This document shows, piece after piece, positions 47,391 to 57,394 of a DNA stretch of 64,000 nucleotides. The stretch covers positions 79,597,808 through 79,661,807 of the forward strand of contig CM028378.1 of assembly GCA_013146195.2 (NCBI GenBank), in the 5' to 3' direction. Each line of letters starts with the position of its first letter. The stretch's first letter is position 1. Source of the stretch: Codonopsis lanceolata. Its lineage: Eukaryota; Streptophyta; Magnoliopsida; Asterales; Campanulaceae. Both the position numbers and the translations under genes were made by a program. Below the pieces are notes generated by a model. That model was not told the origin of the DNA and did not search any database. It was given only the letters and a program-made list of their open reading frames with translations.

Positions 47391-50300
47391 TAAAAGAATG
47401 TAATGATGTATGTGTTGTAAAGGTAGTCTATCAAGTGTTGTGATGTATGAGACGTCTCCTCGGGAGCGATGCCTTCATCGGAGAACAAAACCTTTCCCTC
47501 TGATCCGGGGTTGTATGCCCCTTAAAAGAAAGTTTTCCAACACAGCTATTGATGTACAGAAAATGGGTAAAATACTTACCTTTTCTTACCTTGGCTTTGC
47601 TTTTGTGGCTTTTGTCTTTGCTGTTTTTGCTATACTTACTTGTTTTTCTTTCTTGGGGATTTTGTTGCGATTCGACTTTTTGAATTTTTTTTGTAGTTCC
47701 TTTTCTTTTCTTTTTGCCATTTTCGGCCTTAGCTGGAAATTTTTTTTCTTGCTGTTACATTTTACGGCTTCAGCTGGAAAATTCTTTTTTCTGGTATTAT
47801 TTCCGGCCTTGGCTAGAAATTTTTTCTTTTGCTCTGCTGCCGATTTTCTGGCTTTTCTGCCCCATTTTCCGATTGATCTACTGGGGATATGGACTTCACC
47901 TTTTGTGACTTTTGATGATGCTGTGGAATATCTTTGGGAGGTGATCCTTGGCGAGATGCTGGCAGAACATTCATAGGTCGATGCGGCGGAAGACCTGTAG
48001 TAGAAAGATGCAAGCATGCGAATGGAATTTTCCCTTTCTCTTTTTTTTTTTCTTTAAAAAAAACTTTTGCATGTGTATGTATACCATCTGTTTCTTAAAC
48101 ATGTTAAGACAGGATAAGGCAAGGTGATGGAAATGTAATATAAGAGCTTGAGATGTGACTTTTTGTTGGCCTTGGAGGGTTATGTGTATAGGAGTTGATA
48201 TTTGAAATGGAGGCGGATGATGTGTTGGGTCAGTTTTCAGCCTTTTGACTAGTGCATCATTCGAAATAAAGGAATTCAACCGGGACTAGTGAGCCCTACT
48301 AATCAATGCCTCGGAGGAACCATTATATATTTTCTTTTTTCCTTGTTTTTTTTTCTTTTTTTTTTTGTGCTCTAACTTTTGCCTAGGCCGCCCTTTCGGG
48401 TTTTCAACCTAGCGAGCATTTACCTTATAGGGAGCCAGTCTTTCGATGCATACGAGGATGAGCTGCTTATTATTGAGGGATCATGGTTTTTGTAGTCTTT
48501 TGCTCCTTCAGGTAGGGATGGAAATGACAGTTGCCTTTAGAGATGATGAGCCTTTGTGTATCCAATGAGTTTGGCGAGAGAAGCCCCATGATGAATTTAA
48601 TCAACCAAATTTTGCATGACGGGAGTGTTCCTGGAGAAATTAACTAGGGATAGCCCCAGACAGACTCGATTGATAGACTTTTGTGGGAGACATGAATGAG
48701 TATGCTCACAGAAAGTGAGACGACTCTACTGGACAAAAGGAAGAGTCATGATCCAGAGCTTATTGCCGAGTATCACAGGTTTTATGGACCCTACTTAACA
48801 TTTATCTTTTGATAATTTTATGTGTCTTTAGCAAGGAGTTCTGTCTTGGATCCAGATCACGTTGCATCTGATTGAAACAGAGCTATAGGTGGTGACTAGG
48901 TTATGGCATAGTGTTCAAGCATTTAGGATGGTTTAGCTTTAGGATTGGGGATCTGATTGGCCTCGTGTTCAAAGGTAGTTTGGGCCATGGGTTTGGTTAT
49001 TTTAGGAAAGGCAATCGCAGGGCGATTATTGGGTGGCCTTTTAGGCTATAGGTTTGGATGAGAATTTGGTCTCTAGGCTTGATTGTAGGTATGGTCGGGA
49101 GGTCGGTTTTTGGCTTTGGTTGTGGGTTATGGGGTGGTCCAAGAGTGATTGATCTTTTTCTTTTGTTGCGAGATAATTATTTTGAAGCAATTGCTCAGGA
49201 GAGGCTCCTCTCTTTTTTTTTTTTTTTTCTCCTTTTTTTTTGTTGTTGTTGCGAGAGGGAGATTTCCTTTCTTTTTTTTTATTTGACCTCTCGGAGCAAC
49301 TTGAGAGAGTGCCTGAAAAGATGCTTGTTTTCTCTTTCTTGGGATAAAAGAAGATTATCACTCTTGGTGGATATATATACGGGTGGAGCAGTCCCAGTTT
49401 TGAGAAGCTGGGTTTATAGATGGTTAGCCTTTAGCAATTGGTGGGTTTGTTCAGGCATTTGGAAGAGGATGGGTGTATGGTCGGAAGCCCCTAGTGTACC
49501 GTTTAATAGCTCGGCCGCAATGGGTTGAAGGTGATTCTGGTCAAGACGACTTGCCTGCTCTGGATTTCTTGTGTTCTTAAAAGTTTTCGGGTCCATATCT
49601 TCTGGATGACTCATTATCAACTCGTGTAGATTTATCATGTTTTTTTTTTTATGAGTTGACTCGTCATCTTCATCTTCTTTCTTTTTTTTTATAGATATTT
49701 CGGCGATATGTGGTGCTCAGAGATCAAGAAGAAGACTCAATAAGTTGGTAAGAATATATCAGATTCGAATATAGATAGATACCTTTGCAAAGCTCGATCT
49801 GAGGACAAGGTTGAACTTTTGAAATAACGGAGACCAAATGGGTTTGTGAGCATACTTTTACACGGATGGGCTGTAGGCATCAATATGAGCAGAAGAGACA
49901 CCCCTGGGGTTTGAAAGCCCCTAGTCCTCCTGGTGTCGGCCTTTTTTGGATTTCCTGCCTTTCCAGAATTTTCTGCCTTCTTGGCTTTTCCAGCTCTCCT
50001 TTCTTTTCTGGCTTCCTATCGGGCCTTCTCTTTTTTTCATTTCTTCTTTTTTCTTATTTCTTTTTTTTTTCCATCATTTTTCTCATTTTTTACTTTCTTT
50101 TCTTTTTTTTTTGCGGTGGTAGACCTTGACATTTCAAAGTAGGACTTGCTAGATTTTTTTTTGAGTCAAGAATGACTGATGCACTTATCAACTGGTGATG
50201 GCGATTGAAAATAATGGTGAGGGGGAAATTTCCTGTCTTTACATGTTTTGGGAAACAGAAGATAACATATAGAAAAACTTTCTCTCTCTCTCTTTTTTTT

Positions 50301-50650
50301 CCCGAAGACTTCCTTTCTTATTTTTTAGAGAAAACGAAATCTCCCTCTTTTTTTTTTTTTTTTTAATAAATAAATAATCAATCAAATTTTTTTTATGAGA
50401 TGTAATGATTACGTACCTCCGGACAGTCCTCTCGAGAGAGTAAATGACAGTAGTAAAAAAAATAATTTAGCCCCTGCAAAATTGTTAGTGGTACCAGAAA
50501 ACAACAAGGGTTCTAAAATTGACACTGTGTTGAAAAGAGTTATTTCCTGGAGATTTTATTCGACAAAAGAACATTCAAAGATGCAAAGAGTCTTTGGAGG
50601 TGTATATACAAGGGTATTCTAGGGTACTTTCTGCTTTTTACTAAAGACAA
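47391..50650 (-). other. Non-coding interior of Ogre D with T-rich tracts
   Basis: This is where pol would be expected, but no protease, RT or integrase motif is seen in any frame. The plus strand is heavily T-rich, with pure or near-pure tracts at about 48338-48368, 49211-49285, 49640-49692, 50030-50115 and 50281-50390; the element's RNA would carry A/G-rich runs. A Lys-rich minus-strand frame (47586-48017) is low-complexity and is not called as a gene. Confidence 0.6.
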
Positions 50651-52249
50651 TCATGGGTGCGGCTTTTCAATGATTTGGCCATCAATAAGATCTTGGATGA
50701 CACTTCTGAGCTTATAACACTTATCGGTGGGATGGCCACTTCTACGATGATACTCGCAATACTGAGAGTGGTCCCATGTGTCTGATAGCTTTGGTGGAGG
50801 TTGGTAGTTTTCCATCGGTTTCAAAACCCCTTGTGCCATTAGGCCTTGGAAAATCAGGGACATCGGAGCATTCAGTTCATCGTAATGCCTTCTTTTTGCT
50901 TGGTAGGGTCCTATGAGGTTCTTGTTGGCATTACTACCTCCTTCAACAGAGTTGGCAGACTCATATGACCATGGCACACTACTATATTTACCCGGTGGAA
51001 TTCTTTCAACCACATTGACTTCTTCTGAAGACTCTTCGTCTGATTCAGAGTCACAGAGTGAAATTGGGGGTGTATGTGTATCAATTTCTAGGGATCCTGT
51101 ACGTATTTCTTCATCAATACGGACCCCTATTTCTACTATTTCTTTAAAATTGCTATAAGGGAGATACCGCATACGTTCTAGGTAAATGGGCTGGAGGTTT
51201 TTGATGAACATTCGGCATGACTCGGCCGGATCAGGTCTATCCAGAGTCTGGGCGACTTTATCCTTCCATCTGGCTGCAAATTCTACGAATGTTTCATTTT
51301 CCTTTTGGGTGCATGTCTCAAGTTCCCTTTTATTTTCAGTGATGGTATTATCTTTGTACCTTTCCAGGAACCCTACAGCTATTTGGTCCCAAGTGCCCAT
51401 GGTGTTATCATCTGCTAGCATTAACCATTGCTTAGCAGCCCCTATTAAGGTGAGGTGAAAATTGGAGGTCATGGCTTCGAAACAAGCCCCTCTTGATTGC
51501 ATGCCAGCAGAGTAAGATTTTAGGTGAGAGATAGGGCATCCAGTCCCATCAAATTTTTCTATGTTGGGCATTTTGAAATTTTTTTATGTTGGTTTTAGCG
51601 TTAATGCCTTCGTAGAAAATTTGTCTTTGTCAAGGCTTTGTTAATGCCTTCATGAAAATTTGTCTTTGTACTTTTCAAGTTCTCTATGTCGCCTCCATTT
51701 TGGTGGGAGGGAGTTGGATTTTGGTATATCTTGGTTTGGGAAAGGTGGATTAGTTTACGGCTATGGTATTTTATAAGGATTTTGAGGAGGCGTTTTGAGG
51801 CAGTAAGGATTTTGAGGCGTTTTTGGGTAGATTTTGATTTTGAGTTTTAGACGGAGATTTTAGAGATTTGGACATGGATTTTGGGTTGGACATGGATTTT
51901 GGGTTGGATATGAGTTTTGGGTTGGATATGGGTTTTGGGTTGGACATGGGTTTTGGGTTGGACATGGATTTTGGGTTGGATATGGATTTTGGGTTGTGAT
52001 AATATTTGGCGGGTTAGTGTTTGGCTGAGAAATTGGGTTTGGAAGAACATGGGAGGCTGATGCTTTTTGAGGGACTACCGGGGAAGAATTCACCTCACCA
52101 CTGGATTTTAGACTTTGTACCAGAATAGCCATTTGACTCATCATTGCACCCAACCTTTGGTCGAACCATTCCTGCATTGCCAGAGGCGGAACATACCCTG
52201 GACCCCCTGAATCTGTACCCATGGCGTGCTGCTTACTTTCTGCTGCCAT
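50651..52249 (-). pseudogene. gag of Ogre D, with repeat-induced frame change
   Basis: The N-terminal part starts at 52249 (MAAESKQHAMGTDSGGPGYV, then MQEWFDQRLGAMMSQMAILV) and runs into a 5-residue repeat. After the repeat the frame is lost. The capsid part is an intact frame (51571-50651): KFDGTGCPISHLKSYSAGM, FVEFAARWKDKVAQTLDRP, FIKNLQPIYLERMRY, and a knuckle-like YCEYHRRSGHPTDKCYKLR near the end. It stops at 50651 without protease. This is a retrotransposon gag domain of the Tat/Ogre type. The capsid frame alone may still be translated from its own Met. Confidence 0.8.
51870..52005 (-). repeat. 15-bp tandem repeats inside gag
   Basis: About nine copies of ttttgggttggacat(gg) type, period 15. 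They encode PTQNP-like pentapeptides in one frame and SNPKP/SNPKS in another, so both frames stay open through the array. Confidence 0.9.
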
Positions 52250-52560
52250 GCTACTCGGACTTGTGCCCTCGAGGCGATTACGCCTTTGTCGATGGCGATA
52301 CCCTCGATCGATTTACGCACTATTTTCCGAATCAAACTATCTACGCCTTTCAAATTCGGGCCGGGTTTCGAGGAAAACGGGGTTTGGTAGGTATCAGAAA
52401 GCTGGCTGGAGGCTATCTGGGCTTGGAGTACAGCGTGCCTTTTTATTAGTATTTTTTTTTTCATGTTCCCTACAATTGACCGGATAAGCACCTGCTTTAT
52501 TTTGACAGTCTCAAGACTTTTCTTGGAACAGTGGATTCTTTCTCCAGAGTATATGACCAA

Positions 52561-53300
52561 CGTATTCCACCTGCCTTTCGACGACTCCCTAGGACTGGAC
52601 TGGTCCCAGGCGAAGGGCCTATACTCTTTCCAGGATCCACCATCCGAAATGGTCTATGTCGAGCATCTGAGAATTATAAATCAGCCCCTGTTTATTGTTT
52701 ATATTTTTTTTTGTGCGCACTTATTATATTTATATTTTTTTTGACTTGCGCATTTTTTTATATATATATTTTGATTTTGACAGGGGCTGACCCATAATTC
52801 AGAAATGCAAAAACCGGTTGGTCTGTGAAGTGTCCTGAAAAACTATATGCATTCTAACGTTGGCTTATGCAGGGGGTAGGCTGGCCATGGTGTAGGGTAA
52901 CAGTTCGGAATATATTTACATGTGTGCACGTGTGTGCTGTATCTAGAAAGCAGTAAAGTCTTTATTTATTCTACAGATATATAAATAGAAAAATAAAACA
53001 GATTTGGCATGTCTTGCTGTTTGTATGGATTTTCTCGGCTTTTTTAGTTTGAGCGCAAGCAAGCAAGCACATCACATTAAGAAATAGAAAGAAAAGCGGG
53101 GAAACTATCTATCCCTATTAATTACAAATTTTGGTCCTATGTCCCCAAAATAAAATGACAGAATGAATGTAGATATGTACGAATGTACAAAGTAAAGTGA
53201 AAAAGAAAATGAACTGAAGGAAATAAATGAAAAAAATAGAGCCGGAAGTAAAGCCCCAGCTCTTTTGTTGTGCTGCCCGGAATTTATTGTAATATATGGT

Positions 53301-53367
<67 letters not shown>

Positions 53368-53635
53368 AATTTTGATTTTTTCGGATTTTTTTTTGTATAT
53401 ATATATATTTTTTGATTTTTTTTTATACTCTCGAACATGTCTGTAACAGGTATCGGAACGAGACTGCTGCCAGATGGAGGATCATATCCACAAATATAGC
53501 CCCGGCCGTAATGGGAACACTTTATTGAAATGCGTAAATTAATATAACGAGCATACTGCAGCCAGAAACAAAGAAAAACAAAAAAAGGTTTTATTTTATG
53601 AGTCTAGCCCTCCATTTTATTTAAAACAAAACAAC
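52561..53635 (-). other. Leader of Ogre D
   Basis: Non-coding stretch between gag and the primer-binding site, with T-rich patches (52680-52770) and an (AT)n tract at 53303-53365 shared with element C. Sequence 53430-53635 is close to 17130-17345 of element C. Confidence 0.7.
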
Positions 53636-53653
53636 TCCCCAGCGGAGTCGCCA
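53636..53653 (-). promoter_or_regulatory. Primer-binding site, tRNA-Arg (Ogre D)
   Basis: The minus strand reads TGGCGACTCCGCTGGGGA, complementary to the 3' end of plant tRNA-Arg(ACG); it lies one base inside the LTR. Confidence 0.9.
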
Positions 53654-53654
53654 C

Positions 53655-55310
53655 TGTGAGGTTCCCGGGGTGTGCCCCCGCGCCCCGCGCGCCCTTGTTT
53701 AGGGGTGCGCGTACGTGCGGATGCGGGACACCACTGCTCTCGTTCCACCCTCCCTTGTTTAGGGGAAGACAAAATCCAAAGTGCGAGATGAGTGCTGTCT
53801 ATGTTAGCACGTTTGAATGTGCCTCGGTTGCCTTGAGTGGATTTTGTATCCAAAATGGGAACTAATGGTTTTCCATGTCAGGTTATCCCTTATTTCGGGG
53901 ATAACAGGATATGGGAATGCATTACCTTTCCATCCTCATTCTCCCCTTTTATCTTTCAGGGGAAAATAGAGAAGTGCAAGAAAAGATATTGCGACGCCCC
54001 CACTTATGGATTTATTAAAATAGCCTTATGGCCCAATCATATCACTATGGGAGCTATGGGTTTCCTGCATCAAGTTATCCCTTGTTTAGGGGATATCAGG
54101 ATATGGGAATACATCACCCCTCCATTCCCGTATCTCCCTTTTTTAGGGGAGAACAGGAAAGTGCAAATAGAGAGTGTTGCGAGGCCCCACTGGATCTGAA
54201 AGTTTTAGAGTCGCCACCTTTATTTTAAGGCAAAAATAAAGGAAAACCAGAAAAGAAAACCAGAGATTTTAGAAAGCGGCTTCGGGGGCTAAGTTACGAG
54301 TTGGGAAGGTGCTTGGCACCCAACTCGCCCTTTCGGTCTCAAAACGTTTTTGGCTGAAGTATGCTCATTGTTATATTAATCTAGCAAATAAATAAGGTCT
54401 TATTTTAACAAGGGAATATTAAACAGATACATTCGTGGCTACATTATTTACGGACTCACAGCCGTCTCCTTCCAATAATTACAAACATATTTAAGAATAT
54501 TTGGTCATTATAACAGCTCTTTTACTTAATATTTTCTAATCTAATCCGGGCAGCACAACGGCTTATATTGACTAAATTGCGTCGGATTTAAATATCAACT
54601 TTTGAAAATAAATAAAAAGACAGAAAATGTAGGTTTTGGCCTTTTTGGTTGGGCGGAACCTAGACTTAATTTATTGACTTTTCAGCTCATTACTCGGGCA
54701 GAGTAACGGCTTACTTTGGGATTTTTGGACTGGGGATTTGAGGTGGATACCTAACAACTAGGCTAGGGATCACTTATAACCTATGGGTTTTTGATTTGGC
54801 AGAGTTTGGACGGGGTTTGGAGACTATAGGGCTTCCACTCACCTATCTCGCACCTCTCGTACTAATATTATCTGAGGAATCGCAGAAGCAGAGCTTCACT
54901 GCGATTTTTCTATCGCGTAAACTGAACAAGTGAAATGAGAGGCCGGGGATCTCTATTTATAGTGAGAAATGAGGACACGCTGGGCATTTGTTGATTTCTC
55001 ATTCGTGCATCAGCCGCTTGTACCGCGTGCATCAAAACTTGTACCATCCGGATCTGAGAGAGTGCACAGGAGCTTCCCATGGTGCGGCCAAGGGACCCCT
55101 TGGTGCGGCACCATGGGCTTGTTTGGTGGCACCAAGCTGCTTTGGAAGTTTCAAAATTTGGCACTTTACCCCCCTGAAGTTCACTGTTTCGCGCATTCTG
55201 CTTTTCCTTTCGCATTTTTGACTCCTGCGACTTGACATTTGTTAAGTTTTAACAGTTCTTGATATTTTATGTCAGTCACATAACAGGGGTACGAAATTGG
55301 GGTGTCTACA
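53655..55310 (-). repeat. 5' LTR of Ogre D (1656 bp)
   Basis: Plus-strand start tgtgaggttcccgggg, end ggtgtctaca. It lacks the 170 bp present at 44561-44730 of the other LTR; the joint (aaatgtaggttttgg, about 54620) shows a short gta microhomology. Minus-strand TATA CTATAAATAG at 54953-54962 would drive the element. Confidence 0.93.
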
Positions 55311-56110
55311 GTGGTTTGAAGGAAGTTTTGTTTCAGTTCTCTCCTAAGTCCAATGACACAGCTAGGGGTATTTTTTGTTTGCGGTATTTGGACTTGACAG
55401 TTAAAATGATTAACACTTTAAGAGGCTCTTGGATTCATTGGCAGCCTCCGGCACAAAATTATGTTAAACTCAACACAAATGGGTCATCTAGAGAGGGTGT
55501 AGCTACTGGAGGATGAGTAATTAGAGATTCTGATGGTTTCTTCCATTGTAGTTTTTCCCATTTTTATGGGCAAGGAACAAATACTTATGCGGAATTTCGG
55601 GCTCTTTGTGATGGTTTAACTTTATGCCGCGACAGGAATTATGAGAAGGTGATCGTGGAAGTGGATTCTTTGGTTGTTGCTTCAGCTATTAAGGATAGGA
55701 CATGTTGTCCATGGCTCTTCACTTATGATCTTCGTCGGTGCCTTAATCTTTTGGGCAATTATGAGATTGGTCACATTTATCGGGAAGGCAATGCGGTGGC
55801 AGATAGATTAGCTGACGTGGCTCATGCTTCTAGGAAGGATCAGTTATTTTCGTCAGTGACTTAGCTTCCAGGAGAGGTGAGACGTGTGCTGCAACACGAT
55901 GCTTTGGGTTTATTTTCTTCTAGGAAAAATTAAATGTATGCTTATTTTTCTTTGGTTGATGTAGTTTTTGTTATGTATCTCCTTTTCGAGGTCAGGCTCC
56001 TCCGTCCTCCCGTTATAAGGGCAAGGCTGGTTGTCCCCCTCAAGTTTGTATTTCCATTTTTATTTTTAATAAAATCTCGCAGGGTACTTTCCCTGCTTAT
56101 ATAAAAAAAA

Positions 56111-56926
56111 GGAATTAAATATCTGTAAATACAGGATATTTAATTCGTGCCGAAGTATAGCTATTTGAATGAATAACAACAAGAAGTAAAACAATAAATG
56201 TTGATGCACGACTTCTTGTTGTTGACGAGGACTTCTGGATCTGTTGAGGATCTCTTGAATGCACTGAGTAGTAAGACTTAGAGTTATTGAAGTCAGAGCA
56301 ATTCTTCAAGTGTTCGATGGTTGTATGTTTCTTCAGTCTTTAATGGCAGCATTTATAGCAGGTGAATTCTAAAGACCCGTTGGAGAAGACGAAGACTTAA
56401 CAGCTCTATTAGGTTGAATGCATTAAATGCATGGAGCTGTCAATCAGAAATTTCGTCTTCACAGATATCGAGCAGGGAATGAGTACTGAGATCTTCTGAA
56501 GTTGGGCAATCTGGATGTCAGATCTGTGAGAGTTGTTGCCGACAGTAGGTGACAGTCTGCTTTCATGCTTTCACTGTTCAGTCTGAAAAAGTCTTCCTTT
56601 CTTTTCGGAAAGCTACTTTCGGCGGGTTTGAGATTTCAGGGAATTTCTCAATTTAAATTCAAACAGAGATGAGGATAAACTTAAATTGATCCATTAATCA
56701 TTGCTGGACAGGACACGTAATGATTGACCAGGTGTATACAAGGTCTGCCGATTTGTATGTTAAAGCAGTTCTTCCGGTGAACCTGTGAAGTCCTATAAAA
56801 ACTATACTTGGCAAAGTTCTATACGATTGCCACGCTAATCGATACACGTACCCGATTAGCCAATCGAAGTATAAAACTAGTGTAATGTGTGAACAGATAT
56901 AAATCTAATACAAATAAGAATCAACA
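56111..56926 (-). repeat. B2 LTR, right part
   Basis: Resumes after the second target copy ggaattaaata (56111-56121) and ends caaataagaatcaaca, so on the minus strand the LTR starts TGTTGATTC. A minus-strand TATA box CTATAAATGC lies at about 56350-56359. Left and right parts together give an LTR of about 1.25 kb. Confidence 0.8.
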
Positions 56927-56936
56927 ATCTCCTCCT
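56927..56936 (-). promoter_or_regulatory. Polypurine tract of B2
   Basis: On the minus strand AGGAGGAGAT directly precedes the LTR start TGTTGATTC, which fixes this LTR as the 3' one. Confidence 0.75.
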
Positions 56937-57394
56937 ATTTATATCTGGTCATCATTACTACAAATGAGGGCTATAACCGACCATGTGATAGATAATAGCA
57001 TGTCTAAGAGATTTATTTATATAATAGCGGAAGACATGCCTCTATCAAACAGAAGAGCACCTCAAGTGTAATGACTATTCTATGTGCATACAAAGATAAG
57101 GAAATCATAGAATAGCACACAGATTAGTAGCAAAACAGTTCAAATAAATTTAAACTAAGTGTTTAAATTCTAAGCAGATATAGAAAATGAAAGAACGAGA
57201 ATTTAAACAAACGACAATTTTGAAAAGCAGATAATCTTCTGTATTATAAACAAGATGTTTAACGTGTACAGAGTTTTCAAAAGAGTAAAATAGATACAAA
57301 GGTTTAAGGGAAAAACATATATATAATTTACCAAGGTCGTTTTTCCTTTTCCTTTGCTTTTCTTTTCCTTTGTCTGCAGCTTCTTTCTTTCTCC
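56937..57394 (-). other. 3' untranslated region of B2
   Basis: AT-rich DNA between the polypurine tract and the post-pol ORF. No coding region is seen. Confidence 0.5.

Larger units (their letters stand above)
43586..55310 (-). mobile_element. Ogre/Tat-type element D, gag-only, inserted in the LINE
   Basis: Complete element of 11,725 bp flanked by the 5-bp duplication gtggt (43581-43585 and 55311-55315). Minus orientation: 5' LTR 53655-55310, tRNA-Arg PBS 53636-53653, leader with an (AT)n tract, gag (52249 to 50651), a long non-coding stretch with T-rich (sense A-rich) tracts, a palindromic tandem array (46404-47390), a polypurine-like end (TTGAGGGGCTC on the minus strand, 45412-45422) and the 3' LTR 43586-45411. 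No protease, RT, RNase H or integrase frame is visible in 45412-50650, so the element is nonautonomous. The Arg primer and tandem repeats in the 3' UTR are typical of Ogre/Tat elements. Confidence 0.88.
40115..55864 (+). pseudogene. LINE ORF2: endonuclease, RT, RNase H; split by insertion
   Basis: The start is taken at 40115 (MSIIIWNVRGVGNKKA). The apurinic-type endonuclease has EPKIEG, GGDFNTISSSSEK and SDHSLLLIEF (40115-40868). A TAG at 40868, a stop near 41374 and a frameshift near 42390 separate it from reverse transcriptase, which keeps LLYADDMIIF near 42160. A zf-RVT segment (42422-43501, PLFWAKKIWQPWLPTKISAF, CVCCINNPERESIEHLFLH) ends at a TAG. Ogre D lies at 43586-55310. After it the RNase H domain resumes (55311-55864) with LNTNGSS where Asp is expected, then AEFRAL, EVDSLVV and NAVADRLAD. 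Inactive. Confidence 0.9.
38427..56110 (+). mobile_element. LINE (non-LTR) retrotransposon, split by Ogre D
   Basis: Bounded by a target-site duplication aaggaattaaata (38414-38426 and 56109-56121). It ends in a short poly(A) (56103-56110) after an aataaa-like signal. Removing the Ogre insertion and one target copy leaves about 5.95 kb. ORF1 (38523-40105) and ORF2 (40115-55864) are in the usual plant L1 arrangement: gag-like with CCHC, then endonuclease, RT, zf-RVT and RNase H. Both carry stops and frameshifts. Confidence 0.92.

Noticed and set aside
47586..48017. Lys-rich minus-strand ORF
   Set aside because: Low-complexity coding of T-rich DNA; no domain, and the opposite strand is equally open.
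53303..53365. (AT)n tract as an independent insertion or fragile site
   Set aside because: The same tract sits at the same place in element C, so it is part of the Ogre leader.
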